Shown piece by piece: positions 1 to 10,559 of a stretch of 64,000 bases of DNA. This DNA comes from Mycobacterium sp. ITM-2016-00316. GTDB taxonomy: Bacteria; Actinomycetota; Actinomycetes; Mycobacteriales; Mycobacteriaceae. How positions within the stretch are numbered: the first letter of the stretch is position 1; each line of letters opens with the position of its first letter. Below the pieces are notes generated by a model. That model searched no databases. It was not told the DNA's origin and saw only the letters and a list, made by a program, of their open reading frames with translations. Both the position numbers and the translations under genes were made by a program. The DNA is taken from assembly GCF_002968335.2 (NCBI RefSeq), contig NZ_CP134398.1:3658001-3722000 (forward strand), given 5' to 3'.

Positions 1-1
1 C

Positions 2-967
2 GCCGTCGGCACCGCCCGCGACTTCGTGAACACCCCGCCGAGCCACCTGTTCCCGGCCGAATTCGCCCAGCGGGCAAAGGCATTGGGCGAGGCCGTCGGC
101 CTGGTGGTCGAGGTGCTCGATGACAAGGCGCTGACCAAGGCCGGTTACGGCGGCATCGTGGGGGTGGGCAAGGGCTCGTCACGGTTGCCGCGCCTGGTGC
201 GGCTGACCTACAAGGGCGCCAAGCGGGGCGGCAAGCGGGTCGCGCTGGTCGGCAAGGGCATCACCTTCGACACCGGCGGCATCTCCATCAAGCCGGCCGC
301 CAACATGCACCACATGACCTCGGATATGGGCGGCGCGGCCGCCGTCATCGCCACGGTGGTGCTGGCCGCCACGCAGAAGCTGCCCATCGATGTCATCGCC
401 ACCGTCCCGATGGCCGAGAACATGCCGTCGGCCACCGCGCAGCGCCCCGGCGATGTGCTGACCCAGTACGGCGGCATCACCGTCGAGGTGCTCAACACCG
501 ATGCCGAGGGCCGCCTGATCCTGGCCGACGCCATCGTGCGGGCCTGCGAGGACGACCCGGATTACCTCATCGAGACCTCGACGCTGACCGGCGCGCAGAC
601 CGTGGCGCTGGGCTCCCGCACCCCCGGCGTGATGGGCAGCGACGAGTTCCGCGACCGGGTGGCCGCGCTGTCGCAGTCGGTCGGCGAGAACGGCTGGGCG
701 ATGCCGCTGCCCGAGGAGCTCAAGGACGACCTGAAGTCGACGGTCGCCGACCTGGCCAATGTGAGTTCCTCGCGCTTCGCCGGCATGCTCGTGGCCGGGG
801 TGTACCTGCGTGAGTTCGTCGCCGATGACGTGCAGTGGGCGCACATCGACATCGCCGCCCCCGCCTACAACACCGGCGCGCCGTGGGGTTACACCCCCAA
901 GGGTGGCACCGGCCTGCCGACCCGGACCATGTTCGCCGTGCTGGAGGACATCGCCGCCAACGGCTGA
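2..967 (+). CDS. pepB: Leucyl aminopeptidase (M17 family), 5'-truncated by window edge
   Basis: C-terminal catalytic part of a cytosolic M17 leucine aminopeptidase, a two-metal enzyme that removes N-terminal residues from peptides. The reading frame is open from base 2, so the N-terminal domain and the start lie outside the window. The family signature NTDAEGRL is present at about 494-517, and the upstream [10 protein letters not shown] segment carries the metal-binding and lysine residues expected of the family. In M. tuberculosis the gene next to ephD and dlaT is pepB (Rv2213), which fits this position. It ends 3 bases before the stop codon of ephD, which converges on it. The family is very clear; the symbol comes from synteny. 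Confidence 0.95.
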   Translation, partial: AVGTARDFVNTPPSHLFPAEFAQRAKALGEAVGLVVEVLDDKALTKAGYGGIVGVGKGSSRLPRLVRLTYKGAKRGGKRVALVGKGITFDTGGISIKPAANMHHMTSDMGGAAAVIATVVLAATQKLPIDVIATVPMAENMPSATAQRPGDVLTQYGGITVEVLNTDAEGRLILADAIVRACEDDPDYLIETSTLTGAQTVALGSRTPGVMGSDEFRDRVAALSQSVGENGWAMPLPEELKDDLKSTVADLANVSSSRFAGMLVAGVYLREFVADDVQWAHIDIAAPAYNTGAPWGYTPKGGTGLPTRTMFAVLEDIAANG

Positions 968-970
968 TCC

Positions 971-2737
971 TCAGCCCAGGTTGGCCCGCGCGGTGCTGCG
1001 CATCACCTGCGGCAGCGCATGCGCCACCCCGTAGACCAGGTACGCCTCCGGGGTGACCGGGCGGATCGGCTTGTTCTTCTGCACCGCCGACACGATGGCC
1101 TTGGCCACCTTCTCCGGGCCGTAGCGCCGCAGCGCAAATCCCTTCTTGATCTGTGCCCGTAGCGGTTCCACGTCGGCCCGCTTGTGGGTGGGCACATCGA
1201 AGCGGGTGGCGTCGATGATGTTCGTGTCGATGACGCCGGGGCATACCGTGGTGAGCCCGATCCCCGCCGAATCGAGTTCGGCGCGCAGGCAGTCGGAGAA
1301 CATGAACACCGCGGCCTTGCTGGTGGCATAGGCATTCATCGCCTGGGTCGGTGAATACGCGGCCATCGACGCGACGTTGACGATGTGCCCGCCGGTGCCG
1401 CGCTCGACCATCGGTGCCCCGAATGCCCGGCAGCAGTTGACGACCCCGCCGAAGTTGATGTTCAGCACCCGGTCGAACTGGTCGGCCGGGGTATCCAGGA
1501 ACAGCCCGGCGTGCCCGACACCGGCGTTGTTGACCAACACATCGGGCACCCCATGCGCGGAGCACACCTGCTCGGCGAACCGATCGACGGCCTCGCCGTC
1601 GGCCACGTCGAGCCGGTAGGCGTGCGCGGTTCCGCCGCCGGCCGTGATCTCCGCGACGGTCGCGGCCGCAGCCCCCTCATCGAGATCGCTCACCACGATC
1701 TCGGCGCCCAGTGCGGCGAAGGCCAGGGCGGTGGCCCGCCCGATGCCGCTGCCCGCGCCGGTCACCGATACCAGCTGATCGCCGAACGGCGCACGCTCCA
1801 CACCCACCTCGGCCCGGGCGAGCTCACGGCAGGCAGGGGCGCCGCCCAGGTGATCGACGAACTCGGTGACGGCCCGGGCCAGCGCACCGGGATGCGACAG
1901 CGGCGCCCAGTGCCCGGCGATCAGGTCGCGGCGCCACAGCCGCGACACCCGGTTCGGGACGTCGGCATAGGCGTAGGGCCGCACGTAGGGATCCTTGGTG
2001 TTCACGATCAGCTGAACCGGGATGTCGACGTGATGGTCGGCGCGGGCGTGCAGCAACCCGTGGAAGAAGTTGGCCCGGTACACCTTGACACCGTTCACCG
2101 CGTCGCCGACGAATCCCCGGGAATGGTGGATGGCCTCCGGCGCGATGCCGTCCTTGAGCAGTCGCCGCCGCATTCCGCCGCGCGCGAAGGCGATTCGGAC
2201 GGCGGCCGGTGCCAGCACCGGGGTGGAGAACACCGCCATGTAGGACAACCGAGCGAGTTGGCTGAGCCCGCGGACGAACCGGCGTGGCCGGTAGGGCTGG
2301 GTGAGTCCGTCGATCACGAAGCGATTGAGATGGTCGCTGCTGGGCCCCGAGACCGACGTGAACGAGGCCACCACGTCCGCCGCACCGGGTCGCGCCAGGT
2401 ATTCCCACACCCCGACCGAACCCCAGTCGTGTGCCAGCACATGCACCGGCGCCCCCGGGCTGACCGCCGCGGCCACCGCGCCGAAATCATCGGCGAAACG
2501 CGCCATCGTGTAGCTCGAATGATGTTTGGGCACCCCCGATTGCCCGACGCCGCGATTGTCGTAGCGGATCACCCGGAAGCGTCCTGAGAGCAACGGCACG
2601 ACGCTGTCCCACAGCACGTGGGAGTCCGGCCAGCCGTGTACCAGCACCACCGTCGGACCGTCCGGATTGCCCTGTTCGTAGACCGCGATGCGGGTCCCGT
2701 CGGCGCTGTCGACGAACCGTTCGGTGATGCCGGTCAT
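971..2737 (-). CDS. ephD: EphD-like fusion: alpha/beta hydrolase plus short-chain dehydrogenase
   Basis: 588-residue two-domain protein. Residues 1 to about 290 are an alpha/beta hydrolase of the epoxide-hydrolase type, with HGWPDSH near the oxyanion hole and the nucleophile motif HDWGS. Residues from about 310 are a classical SDR with the Rossmann motif TGAGSGIG, NNAG and the YATSK catalytic Tyr/Lys pair. This is the architecture of M. tuberculosis EphD (Rv2214c), linked in the literature to oxygenated mycolic acids. The ATG at 2737 is chosen because MTGITERF opens directly into the hydrolase fold; an ATG further upstream would overlap the preceding gene. The upstream gene on the same strand ends only 4 bases before it, so the two are probably co-transcribed. 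Confidence 0.92.
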   Translation of the reverse strand: MTGITERFVDSADGTRIAVYEQGNPDGPTVVLVHGWPDSHVLWDSVVPLLSGRFRVIRYDNRGVGQSGVPKHHSSYTMARFADDFGAVAAAVSPGAPVHVLAHDWGSVGVWEYLARPGAADVVASFTSVSGPSSDHLNRFVIDGLTQPYRPRRFVRGLSQLARLSYMAVFSTPVLAPAAVRIAFARGGMRRRLLKDGIAPEAIHHSRGFVGDAVNGVKVYRANFFHGLLHARADHHVDIPVQLIVNTKDPYVRPYAYADVPNRVSRLWRRDLIAGHWAPLSHPGALARAVTEFVDHLGGAPACRELARAEVGVERAPFGDQLVSVTGAGSGIGRATALAFAALGAEIVVSDLDEGAAAATVAEITAGGGTAHAYRLDVADGEAVDRFAEQVCSAHGVPDVLVNNAGVGHAGLFLDTPADQFDRVLNINFGGVVNCCRAFGAPMVERGTGGHIVNVASMAAYSPTQAMNAYATSKAAVFMFSDCLRAELDSAGIGLTTVCPGVIDTNIIDATRFDVPTHKRADVEPLRAQIKKGFALRRYGPEKVAKAIVSAVQKNKPIRPVTPEAYLVYGVAHALPQVMRSTARANLG

Positions 2738-2741
2738 GGGC

Positions 2742-3098
2742 CTACCCTTCGAGGTCTTTGCGCATCGCGCGGTCGCGCTCGATGCGGCGACGCGCATCGT
2801 AATCGCGCATGCGCTGCGGGTAGCCCACTTTCTGCACGTCGTAGACCGGGATGTCGAGTTGCTTGCTCAATCGGCGGGCCCCGGCGTCGCCGCCGGTGCG
2901 CCGTCGGGTCCATTCACCGTCGGCGGCCACCAGCACGACGGTGACCTCGGTGACGGTGGTCTGAGGTTCCACGAAGGCCTCAACCCCGATGTGTGTGGCC
3001 ACCCAGTCACGCAGATACGCCACGTCGGCAGAAGCCTGTTTTCGGGTCTGTGATCGCGATCCGCCGCGCGGACGCCGCCACCTGTCGAACAGTCCCAA
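2742..3098 (-). CDS. Conserved mycobacterial hypothetical protein upstream of ephD
   Basis: 118-residue soluble basic protein beginning MGLFDRWRR, with many Arg and Asp residues and no signal peptide or membrane segment. The middle ([16 protein letters not shown]) reads like beta strands and the C-terminus is a charged helix rich in Arg and Asp. I do not recognise a characterised domain. Position and codon use suit a real gene: it starts 144 bp from the divergent dlaT and its stop is 4 bases from the ephD start. A role alongside EphD is suggested only by this arrangement. Confidence 0.75.
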   Translation of the reverse strand: MGLFDRWRRPRGGSRSQTRKQASADVAYLRDWVATHIGVEAFVEPQTTVTEVTVVLVAADGEWTRRRTGGDAGARRLSKQLDIPVYDVQKVGYPQRMRDYDARRRIERDRAMRKDLEG

Positions 3099-3242
3099 CT
3101 GGGGTTACTCCTCTCGGACGCCTACTTCGATGGTGCCAGAGCATCGAGTGGGCGGTCCGCGACGACCGCACGCGACGGACGTGACAGGATAGAAGGGCAT
3201 TTCATACGACACGTGACGATGACTTTCGAGGAGTCAAAACCC

Positions 3243-4985
3243 ATGGCAATCTCCGTCCAGATGCCCGCACTCGGTGAGAGCGTCACCGAGGGGACCGTCA
3301 CGCGATGGCTTAAGCAGGAGGGCGACGCCGTCGCCGTCGACGAGCCCCTGCTTGAGGTCAGTACCGACAAGGTCGACACGGAGATTCCGTCGCCCGTCGC
3401 CGGTGTCCTCACCAAGATCATCGCGGCCGAGGATGACGTCGTCGAGGTCGGTGGCGACCTCGCGTTGATCGGCGAAGAGGGCGAGTCGGCCGACTCCGGC
3501 GAGTCCGCTCCCGCCGAAGAAGCCGAGCCCGAGCCCGAACCCGAGCCGGCCGCCGAAGAAGAAGCCGAAGAAGAGGCGCCCGCCGCAGCGGCCGCGCCCG
3601 CGAAGCCCGCCGCCTCCGGTGGCGGCGATGCCACCTCGATCACCATGCCCGAACTCGGCGAGTCCGTCACCGAGGGCACCGTCACCCGCTGGCTGAAGAA
3701 GGTCGGCGACGAGGTCGCCGTGGACGAGGCGCTCGTCGAGGTGTCCACCGACAAGGTCGATACCGAGATCCCGTCGCCCGTTGCCGGCACCCTGCTGTCG
3801 ATCACCGCCGAGGAAGACGATGTCGTCCCGGTCGGTGGCGAGCTCGCCAAGATCGGTTCGGCCGACGCCGCGCCCTCTGCGAGCGAGCCGGAGCCCGAGC
3901 CGCAACCCAAGGAAGAGCCGAAGGAAGAGCCCAAGCCCGAGCCGAAGGCCAAGCCCGCCGAGGAAGCCAAGCCGGAACCCGAACCCGAGCCCAAGCCCGA
4001 GCCGAAGCCGGCGCCGGCCGCCGAGAGCGCCCCGTCGGGTGACGGGTCGCCGTATGTCACCCCGCTGGTGCGCAAGCTGGCCACCGAGAACGGTGTCGAC
4101 CTCAACTCGGTCAAGGGCACCGGTGTCGGCGGACGCATCCGCAAGCAGGATGTGCTCGCCGCGGCCGAGGACAAGAAGGCCCCGGCACCCGCCGCACCTG
4201 CCGCTTCCGCGCCCGCCGCTGCTGCGCCCGCCAAGCCCGCCGCGGCCCCCGCGCTGGCGCACCTGCGCGGCACCACGCAGAAGGCCAACCGGATCCGGCA
4301 GATCACCGCGAAGAAGACCCGCGAGAGCCTGCAGACCACCGCCCAGCTGACCCAGACCCACGAGGTCGATCTGACCAAGATCGTGGCGCTACGAGCCAAG
4401 GCAAAGGCCAGCTTTGCCGAACGTGAGGGCGTCAACCTCACGTTCCTGCCGTTCTTCGCCGTCGCGGTCGTCGACGCACTCAAGGCACACCCGAACGTCA
4501 ACGCCAGCTACAACGAGGACAGCAAGGAGATCACCTACTACGACGCCGAGCACCTCGGCTTCGCGGTGGACACCGAGCAGGGCCTGCTCTCCCCCGTCGT
4601 GCACAACGCCGGCGATCTCTCCCTCGGTGGGCTCGCCCGCGCGATCGCCGATATCGCGGCCCGCGCGCGGTCGGGCAACCTGAAGCCCGACGAGCTGTCC
4701 GGTGGCACCTTCACCATCACCAACATCGGCAGCCAGGGTGCGTTGTTCGACACGCCGATCCTGGTCCCGCCGCAGGCGGCGATGCTGGGCACCGGCGCGA
4801 TCGTCAAGCGTCCGCGCGTCGTCGTCGACGACAACGGCAACGAGTCGATCGGTGTGCGGTCGGTGGCCTACCTGCCGCTGACCTACGACCACCGGTTGAT
4901 CGACGGGGCCGACGCCGGCCGTTTCCTCAGCACCGTCAAGCGCCGTCTCGAAGAGGGCGCATTCGAGGCCGACCTGGGGCTGTAG
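3243..4985 (+). CDS. dlaT: Dihydrolipoamide acyltransferase, E2 of pyruvate dehydrogenase
   Basis: 580 residues. Order: lipoyl domain 1 (about 1-78, lipoyl-lysine in [12 protein letters not shown]), an acidic Glu/Pro linker, lipoyl domain 2 (about 128-205, same [12 protein letters not shown] motif), a Lys/Glu/Pro linker, a peripheral subunit-binding domain (about 270-310, [15 protein letters not shown]), an Ala/Pro linker, and the catalytic acyltransferase domain ending in DHRLIDGAD. The His and Asp of that motif are the catalytic pair. In mycobacteria DlaT serves pyruvate dehydrogenase and the antioxidant peroxynitrite reductase system. The start is the ATG after GAGGAG at 3229-3234; an earlier in-frame ATG has no ribosome site. 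lipB and lipA follow in the same direction, so substrate and lipoylating enzymes are co-located. Confidence 0.97.
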   Translation: MAISVQMPALGESVTEGTVTRWLKQEGDAVAVDEPLLEVSTDKVDTEIPSPVAGVLTKIIAAEDDVVEVGGDLALIGEEGESADSGESAPAEEAEPEPEPEPAAEEEAEEEAPAAAAAPAKPAASGGGDATSITMPELGESVTEGTVTRWLKKVGDEVAVDEALVEVSTDKVDTEIPSPVAGTLLSITAEEDDVVPVGGELAKIGSADAAPSASEPEPEPQPKEEPKEEPKPEPKAKPAEEAKPEPEPEPKPEPKPAPAAESAPSGDGSPYVTPLVRKLATENGVDLNSVKGTGVGGRIRKQDVLAAAEDKKAPAPAAPAASAPAAAAPAKPAAAPALAHLRGTTQKANRIRQITAKKTRESLQTTAQLTQTHEVDLTKIVALRAKAKASFAEREGVNLTFLPFFAVAVVDALKAHPNVNASYNEDSKEITYYDAEHLGFAVDTEQGLLSPVVHNAGDLSLGGLARAIADIAARARSGNLKPDELSGGTFTITNIGSQGALFDTPILVPPQAAMLGTGAIVKRPRVVVDDNGNESIGVRSVAYLPLTYDHRLIDGADAGRFLSTVKRRLEEGAFEADLGL

Positions 4986-4997
4986 CCGGTGGCGGGC

Positions 4998-5900
4998 ATG
5001 GTCGTCGCGATCGCGGGATCCTCGGGCCTGATCGGCTCCGCACTGACCACGGCGCTGCGCACCGCCGATCACCGGGTGATCCGGCTGGTGCGGCGGCGTC
5101 CGTCGAACGCCGACGAGGTGTTCTGGAATCCGGACACCGGTGAGTTCGATGTCGGCGAATTGGCCGGTGTCGACGTCGTGGTGAACCTGTGCGGGGTCAA
5201 TGTCGGCGCCAAACGATGGTCGGGTGCGTTCAAGCAGAGCCTGCGCGACAGCCGGATCGATCCCACCGACGTGCTCGCCGCTGCGGTCGCCGAAGCCGGT
5301 GTGCCGCTTCTGATCAACGCCAGCGCGGTCGGCTTCTACGGTGACACCCGCAACCGGGTGGTCGATGAGAGCGCCCCGCACGGTGCCGGATTCCTGGCCC
5401 AGTTGTGTGTGGACTGGGAGGCGGCCACCACGGCGGCCGCCGATGCCGGTGCCCGGGTGGTGCTGCTGCGCACCGGGCTGGTGCTGTCCCCCAGCGGCGG
5501 CATGCTGAACCGGCTGCGCCCGCTGTTCGGGTTGGGCCTGGGGGCCCGGCTCGGCGATGGACGGCAGTACTTCCCGTGGATCAGCCTCGAGGACCAGGTG
5601 CGGGCGATGCTGTTCGCCATCTCGCACACCGGGCTGGCGGGGCCGGTCAACCTCACCGGGCCGGCACCGGTCACCAACGGCGAGTTCACCTCCGCGCTCG
5701 GTCGCGCGCTGAGCCGGCCGACCCCGATGATCGTGCCGGGCTTCGCGTTGCGGGCCGTGCTCGGCGAGTTCGCCGACGAGGGTCTGCTCGGCGGGCAGCG
5801 GGCCATCCCGGCCGCGCTGGAGGAGGCCGGGTTCGTGTTCCACCACAAGACGGTCGGCGAGGCGCTCGCCTATGTCACCGCGGGCGCGCCGCCCGCGTAG
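4998..5900 (+). CDS. TIGR01777-family NAD(P)-binding epimerase-like protein
   Basis: 300-residue extended SDR of the TIGR01777 group (Rv2216 position). It shows an N-terminal Rossmann motif [11 protein letters not shown], the family segment VVNLCGVNV, the ASAVGFYG motif with its Tyr, and the C-terminal DUF1731-type region with [16 protein letters not shown]. The substrate is unknown; some relatives are described as cell-division or sugar-nucleotide epimerase-like proteins without firm biochemistry. The ATG at 4998 follows a GGTGGCGGG ribosome site; a GTG at 4989 is an alternative. It lies 12 bases after dlaT and 10 bases before lipB, so it belongs to the lipoate operon by position. Confidence 0.9.
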   Translation: MVVAIAGSSGLIGSALTTALRTADHRVIRLVRRRPSNADEVFWNPDTGEFDVGELAGVDVVVNLCGVNVGAKRWSGAFKQSLRDSRIDPTDVLAAAVAEAGVPLLINASAVGFYGDTRNRVVDESAPHGAGFLAQLCVDWEAATTAAADAGARVVLLRTGLVLSPSGGMLNRLRPLFGLGLGARLGDGRQYFPWISLEDQVRAMLFAISHTGLAGPVNLTGPAPVTNGEFTSALGRALSRPTPMIVPGFALRAVLGEFADEGLLGGQRAIPAALEEAGFVFHHKTVGEALAYVTAGAPPA

Positions 5901-5910
5901 CGTGATGGTC

Positions 5911-6582
5911 ATGGATTCCATCCGGTCATCCTCGGCGCCTCTGCAGGTCAAGCTGCTGGGCACGGTCGATTACCGCGAGGCCTGGCAGCTGCAGCGCGAG
6001 ATCGCCGAGGAGCGGGTGGCCGGCGGTCCGGACACCCTGCTGCTGCTGGAGCACCCGCCCGTCTACACCGCGGGTAAGCGCACCCTGCCGGAGGAACGGC
6101 CCGCCGACGGTGTCCCGGTGGTGGACACCGATCGGGGCGGCAAGATCACCTGGCACGGCCCCGGCCAGCTCGTCGGCTATCCCATCGTCGGGCTGACCGA
6201 ACCGCTGGATGTGGTGAATTTCGTCCGCCGTCTCGAGGAGGCGCTCATCACGGTGTGCGCGGATGTCGGGGTGGACGCCGGCCGGGTCGGGGGGCGCTCC
6301 GGTGTCTGGGTGGCCGGCGACGGCGGGCGGCCGGCCCGCAAGGTCGGTGCGATCGGCATCCGGGTGGCGCGCGGGGTGACCCAGCACGGGTTCGCCCTGA
6401 ACTGCGACTGCGACCTGGGCGCGTTCGGCGGCATCATCCCGTGCGGCATCGCCGATGCCGGGGTGACTTCGCTGACCGCTGAACTGGGCCGACAGGTCGG
6501 AGTGAAAGATGTCACCACCGCCGTCGCCGACGCCGTCTCCGGTGCTCTGGACGGACAGATCCGCGTAGCATTGACCCGGTGA
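5911..6582 (+). CDS. lipB: Octanoyl-[acyl-carrier-protein]:protein octanoyltransferase
   Basis: 223 residues. LipB moves octanoate from acyl-ACP to the lipoyl lysine of E2 subunits such as DlaT. Visible family features are [14 protein letters not shown] near the N-terminus, the central [18 protein letters not shown] block, the catalytic lysine in ARKVGAIG and the catalytic cysteine in IIPCGI. The ATG at 5911 gives an N-terminus (MDSIRS) like the M. tuberculosis protein; an ATG at 5905 would add two residues. Its TGA overlaps the lipA GTG by 4 nt (GTGA), a sign of translational coupling with the next enzyme of the pathway. Confidence 0.96.
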   Translation: MDSIRSSSAPLQVKLLGTVDYREAWQLQREIAEERVAGGPDTLLLLEHPPVYTAGKRTLPEERPADGVPVVDTDRGGKITWHGPGQLVGYPIVGLTEPLDVVNFVRRLEEALITVCADVGVDAGRVGGRSGVWVAGDGGRPARKVGAIGIRVARGVTQHGFALNCDCDLGAFGGIIPCGIADAGVTSLTAELGRQVGVKDVTTAVADAVSGALDGQIRVALTR

Positions 6583-7523
6583 GTGTGGTCCCAGAAGGTC
6601 GAAAACTGCTGAGGTTGGAAGTCCGCAACGCCGAGACCCCGATCGAGCGCAAACCGCCGTGGATCAAGACCAAGCTGCGCACCGGCCCGGAGTACACCGA
6701 GCTCAAATCGCTGGTGAAGCGCGAGGGCCTGCACACCGTGTGTGAAGAGGCCGGGTGTCCCAACATCTATGAATGCTGGGAAGACCGCGAGGCCACCTTC
6801 CTCATCGGCGGTGAGCAGTGCACGCGGCGCTGCGACTTCTGCCAGATCGACACCGGCAAGCCCGCCGAACTGGACCGCGACGAACCGCGTCGCGTCGCCG
6901 AGAGCGTGCAGGCCATGGGGCTGCGCTACTCGACGGTGACGGGTGTGGCCCGCGACGACCTGCCCGACGGTGGCGCCTGGCTCTACGCCGAGACGGTGCG
7001 CCAGATCCATGCCCTGAACCCGAACACCGGCGTCGAGTTGCTGGCCCCGGATTTCAACGGGGTGCCCGCGTTGCTCGAAGAGGTCTTCGAGTCGCGTCCG
7101 GAGGTGTTCGCGCACAACGTCGAAACGGTGCCGCGCATCTTCAAGCGGATCCGGCCCGCCTTCCGCTACCAGCGCAGCCTCGATGTCATCACCGCCGCCC
7201 GCGACTTCGGTCTGGTCACCAAGAGCAACCTCATCCTGGGTATGGGCGAGACCCCCGATGAGGTGCGCACCGCGCTGGTCGACCTGCACGAGGCCGGCTG
7301 CGACATCGTCACCATCACCCAGTACCTGCGACCTTCGCCGCGGCACCACCCGGTGGACCGGTGGGTGCATCCCGACGAGTTCGTCGAGTTCACCTCGTTC
7401 GCCGAGGGCGTCGGATTCGCCGGCGTACTGGCCGGTCCGCTGGTCCGGTCGTCCTACCGCGCCGGCCGGCTCTACGAGCAGGCGGCACGGGTTCGGGCAT
7501 CCGCCACACCACCCGTATCCTGA
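6579..7523 (+). CDS. lipA: Lipoyl synthase (radical SAM)
   Basis: 314 residues. LipA inserts the two sulfur atoms into the octanoyl chain placed by LipB. Both iron-sulfur motifs are visible: the auxiliary-cluster cysteines in [13 protein letters not shown] and the radical-SAM CxxxCxxC in CTRRCDFC. The C-terminal RSSY motif, whose Ser ligates the auxiliary cluster, is also present. The GTG start at 6579 overlaps the lipB stop. The next gene starts 4 bases after the stop, so the five genes from dlaT onward look like one transcription unit. Confidence 0.97.
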   Translation: MSVVPEGRKLLRLEVRNAETPIERKPPWIKTKLRTGPEYTELKSLVKREGLHTVCEEAGCPNIYECWEDREATFLIGGEQCTRRCDFCQIDTGKPAELDRDEPRRVAESVQAMGLRYSTVTGVARDDLPDGGAWLYAETVRQIHALNPNTGVELLAPDFNGVPALLEEVFESRPEVFAHNVETVPRIFKRIRPAFRYQRSLDVITAARDFGLVTKSNLILGMGETPDEVRTALVDLHEAGCDIVTITQYLRPSPRHHPVDRWVHPDEFVEFTSFAEGVGFAGVLAGPLVRSSYRAGRLYEQAARVRASATPPVS

Positions 7524-7527
7524 TCCA

Positions 7528-8280
7528 ATGGCGAAATCGCGTAACCCCGCCCAGACCAAGGCCGCCAAGGCTGAGGCGAAGGCCGCCCGCAAGGCGGCCT
7601 CGAAGCAGCGGCGCAGTCAGCTCTGGCAGGCATTCCAGATCCAGCGCAAAGAGGACAAGCGCCTGCTGCCGTACATGGTGGGTGCTTTCGTCATCATCGT
7701 CGCGGCGTCGGTCGCGTTGGGCATCGTCGCCGGTGGCTTCACCACCTACATGCTGATCCCGCTCGGCGTGATCCTCGGCGCACTGGTTGCGTTCATCATC
7801 TTCGGCCGTCGCGCGCAGAAGTCGGTGTACAAGAAGGCCGAGGGCCAGACCGGCGCGGCGGCCTGGGCGCTGGACAACCTGCGCGGCAAGTGGCGGGTCA
7901 CGCCCGGAGTCGCGGCCACCGGGCACTTCGACGCGGTGCACCGGGTGATCGGCCGCCCCGGGGTGCTACTCGTGGGCGAAGGGGCGGCTTCCCGTGTGAA
8001 ACCGCTACTGGCCCAGGAGAAGAAGCGCACCGCACGGCTGGTCGGCGATGTCCCGATCTATGACATCGTCGTCGGTAACGGCGAGGGCGAGATCCCGCTG
8101 GCCAAGCTGGAGCGCCACCTGAACAAGCTGCCGGCCAACATCACCGTCAAGCAGATGGATTCGCTGGAGTCCCGTCTGGTCGCACTCGGTTCCAAGATCG
8201 GCCCGGCCGCCATGCCGAAGGGCCCGATGCCGGGCAACGCGAAGATGCGCGGCGTGCAGCGCACCGTGCGCCGCAAATAG
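7528..8280 (+). CDS. DUF4191 integral membrane protein downstream of lipA
   Basis: 250 residues, corresponding by position to Rv2219. A strongly basic Ala/Lys-rich N-terminus (about 35 residues) is followed by two adjacent hydrophobic segments (about residues 50-72 and 74-95), then a mainly soluble C-terminal part ending in a basic tail (VQRTVRRK). This matches the actinobacterial DUF4191 family, often found after lipA; its function is not known to me. A role in the lipoate pathway is only suggested by operon position. Confidence 0.88.
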   Translation: MAKSRNPAQTKAAKAEAKAARKAASKQRRSQLWQAFQIQRKEDKRLLPYMVGAFVIIVAASVALGIVAGGFTTYMLIPLGVILGALVAFIIFGRRAQKSVYKKAEGQTGAAAWALDNLRGKWRVTPGVAATGHFDAVHRVIGRPGVLLVGEGAASRVKPLLAQEKKRTARLVGDVPIYDIVVGNGEGEIPLAKLERHLNKLPANITVKQMDSLESRLVALGSKIGPAAMPKGPMPGNAKMRGVQRTVRRK

Positions 8281-8412
8281 TCGCACACGCCCGGCGCGCG
8301 CCGCCCGGTGCGGTGCCGTCCTTCGACAGTGCCCGCGCCCACCGACACCGTGTTCGTAACGTGGTGGCGGAAAACCGGCCAGATTCTCGCCGTGGCGTTA
8401 CGTACGGGACAG

Positions 8413-8889
8413 CTAGCGCCTCACCACGGCGGTCTTGGTGGCCAGATCGGACAGGCTGCGCTGATCGCTGTCGGTGAACAGCGGCGGGATCACCAACGCC
8501 ACCAGCACGCCGCGGGCCAGCGCACGACCGATCCCGACATGTTGGCGATCGTCCACCGACACCACCATCAACCCGAGGGCCATCTGGCCGGGAGTGAAAC
8601 CGAACAACCGCACCGATGCCGCGCCCAGCACCAGCCAGATGACCAGGACCGCGGTGGACAACGTCTGCAGCGACAGCAGCCCCAGGCTCATCGCCAGCGC
8701 CGCCAGTCCGTAGGCGATCAGCCAGTCGACCAGCAGCGCCGCGGTCCGTCGCCCGAATCCGGCGATCGACCCCGACCCGTGCTGCGGCAGGCCCAGCCGG
8801 TGCCCGGGGTAGTCATCGGGCCCGTCGGCGGGGTTGCCCGACCTTGAAGGTTCCGGTCCGGACAACCAGGATGAGAGCTCACGGGCCAT
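8413..8889 (-). CDS. RDD-family membrane protein
   Basis: About 158 residues. The N-terminus (MARELSSWLSGPEPS) is soluble and followed by FGRRTAALLVDWLIAYGL, the start of an RDD domain with its conserved Arg and Asp, then two further hydrophobic stretches and FGFTPGQMALGL, typical of the family. RDD proteins are small multi-spanning proteins of mostly unknown transport function. An ATG at 8901 would add four residues. The gene is divergent from glnA1, and the roughly 120 bp between them hold a candidate GlnR box that could influence both. Confidence 0.87.
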   Translation of the reverse strand: MARELSSWLSGPEPSRSGNPADGPDDYPGHRLGLPQHGSGSIAGFGRRTAALLVDWLIAYGLAALAMSLGLLSLQTLSTAVLVIWLVLGAASVRLFGFTPGQMALGLMVVSVDDRQHVGIGRALARGVLVALVIPPLFTDSDQRSLSDLATKTAVVRR

Positions 8890-8918
8890 ACGACCAAGCA
8901 TAGAGCGGAAGGCATTGC

Positions 8919-8934
8919 GTAACGTCCACGCAAC
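8919..8934. promoter_or_regulatory. Candidate GlnR box in the glnA1 promoter
   Basis: GTAAC-N6-GCAAC lies about 75-90 bases upstream of the glnA1 GTG. It fits the actinobacterial GlnR half-site pattern GNNAC-N6-GNNAC. GlnR is the OmpR-type nitrogen regulator that activates glnA in related actinobacteria. This is a pattern match by eye; no transcription start is mapped. Confidence 0.5.
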
Positions 8935-9006
8935 ATATGGTTGATGACCGTGCAACATCGTGTCCTTAGCGTCAACGCGCGGGTCACCAGAAAAGGAGAA
9001 CTTGCA

Positions 9007-10443
9007 GTGGCAGAAAAGACCTCCGATGACATCTTCAAGCTGATCAAGGACGAGAACGTCGAGTACGTCGACATTCGGTTCTGCGATCTGCCCGGTGTCG
9101 TCCAGCACTTCTCGATCCCGGCAGCGGCATTCGACGAGAGCGTGTTCGAGGACGGGCTGGCCTTCGACGGCTCCTCGGTGCGCGGCTTCCAGTCGATCCA
9201 CGAGTCCGACATGATGTTGCTGCCCGATCCCAACACGGCACGCATCGACCCGTTCCGGGCGGCCAAGACGCTGAACCTCAGCTTCTTCGTGCACGATCCG
9301 TTCACCCGTGAGGCGTACTCGCGCGACCCGCGCAACGTCGCCCGCAAGGCGGAGAACTACCTCACCAGCACCGGCATCGCCGACACCTGCTACTTCGGTG
9401 CCGAGGCCGAGTTCTACATCTTCGACTCGGTGAGCTTCGACTCGAAGATCAACGGCACCTTCTACGAGGTCGACTCCGAGTCGGGCTGGTGGAACAGCGG
9501 CGAGCCGTACGAGGCCGACGGATCCCCCAACCGCGGTTACAAGGTGCGCCCCAAGGGTGGCTACTTCCCCGTCGCTCCGTACGACCACTACGTGGACCTG
9601 CGCGACGAGATGGCCACCAACCTGCAGAACGCGGGCTTCATCCTGGAGCGCGGCCACCACGAGGTCGGCACCGCCGGCCAGGCCGAGATCAACTACAAGT
9701 TCGACACGCTGCTGGCCGCGGCCGACGATGTGCTGCTGTTCAAGTACATCATCAAGAACACCGCGTGGCAGAACGGCAAGACCGTCACCTTCATGCCCAA
9801 GCCGCTGTTCGGTGACAACGGCTCGGGTATGCACGCCCACCAGTCGCTGTGGAAGGACGGCAAGCCGCTGTTCCACGACGAGTCGGGTTACGCGGGTCTG
9901 TCGGATATGGCGCGCCACTACATCGGCGGCATCCTGCACCACGCACCGTCGCTGCTGGCGTTCACCAACCCCACGGTGAACTCCTACAAGCGCCTGGTGC
10001 CGGGTTACGAGGCTCCGATCAACCTGGTGTACAGCCAGCGCAACCGCTCGGCCTGTGTCCGCATCCCGATCACGGGCAACAACCCGAAGGCCAAGCGCCT
10101 CGAATTCCGTTGCCCGGACAGCTCGGGCAACCCGTACCTGGCGTTCGCGGCCATGCTGATGGCCGGCATCGACGGCATCAAGAAGAAGATCGAGCCGCTC
10201 GCACCGGTCGACAAGGACCTCTACGAGCTGCCGCCGGACGAGGCCGCCAACATCCCGCAGGCCCCGACGTCACTGGCTGCGGTGATCGACAGGCTCGAAG
10301 AGGATCACGAATACCTCACCGAGGGTGGCGTGTTCACCGACGACCTGATCGAGACCTGGATCTCCTACAAGCGGGAGAACGAGATCATGCCGATCCAGAT
10401 CCGTCCGCACCCGTACGAGTTCTCGCTGTACTACGACGTGTAG
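9007..10443 (+). CDS. glnA1: Glutamine synthetase type I
   Basis: 478 residues, the same length as M. tuberculosis GlnA1. It makes glutamine from glutamate, ammonia and ATP as a dodecamer. Seen: the N-terminal DIRFCDLPG, the latch and active-site signature FDGSSVRGF, metal-site Glu residues in [12 protein letters not shown], and the ATP-site block [17 protein letters not shown]. The adenylylation tyrosine falls exactly at residue 406 (LYELPPDE), so GlnE control is expected. The GTG at 9007 is preceded by AAAGGAGAA (about 8992-9000), which decides the start over an ATG at 8941. A candidate GlnR box lies upstream and a strong hairpin downstream. Confidence 0.98.
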   Translation: MAEKTSDDIFKLIKDENVEYVDIRFCDLPGVVQHFSIPAAAFDESVFEDGLAFDGSSVRGFQSIHESDMMLLPDPNTARIDPFRAAKTLNLSFFVHDPFTREAYSRDPRNVARKAENYLTSTGIADTCYFGAEAEFYIFDSVSFDSKINGTFYEVDSESGWWNSGEPYEADGSPNRGYKVRPKGGYFPVAPYDHYVDLRDEMATNLQNAGFILERGHHEVGTAGQAEINYKFDTLLAAADDVLLFKYIIKNTAWQNGKTVTFMPKPLFGDNGSGMHAHQSLWKDGKPLFHDESGYAGLSDMARHYIGGILHHAPSLLAFTNPTVNSYKRLVPGYEAPINLVYSQRNRSACVRIPITGNNPKAKRLEFRCPDSSGNPYLAFAAMLMAGIDGIKKKIEPLAPVDKDLYELPPDEAANIPQAPTSLAAVIDRLEEDHEYLTEGGVFTDDLIETWISYKRENEIMPIQIRPHPYEFSLYYDV

Positions 10444-10465
10444 ACCCCCTAGGGAGCTGCACCAG

Positions 10466-10523
10466 AGACGACGCCACCCGCGCCGCGATCGCCCTGCCGA
10501 TCGTGGTGCGGGTGGTGTCGTCT
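10466..10523 (+). terminator. Hairpin terminator after glnA1
   Basis: A 16-bp stem (10466-10481 with 10508-10523, one G-U type mismatch) encloses a second inner palindrome around CGATCG. It begins 22 bases after the glnA1 stop and has no T-run, as is common for mycobacterial hairpin terminators. Confidence 0.7.
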
Positions 10524-10559
10524 GTGCCCGTCCGCATGCAGTCGGTAGGGTCCGAACAC

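Noticed and set aside
3510..4020. Repeats GAGCCCGAGCCC-like in dlaT, considered as a minisatellite or CRISPR-like array
   Set aside because: They encode the normal acidic and Pro-rich linkers between lipoyl domains; no spacers of constant length.
3122..4501. Ser/Ala-rich antisense frame over dlaT
   Set aside because: The repeats reflect the Glu/Pro/Lys linkers of DlaT read backwards; no signal or start context.
8308..8847. Gln/Arg-rich plus-strand frame over the RDD gene
   Set aside because: The minus strand encodes clear RDD membrane segments; this is a shadow.
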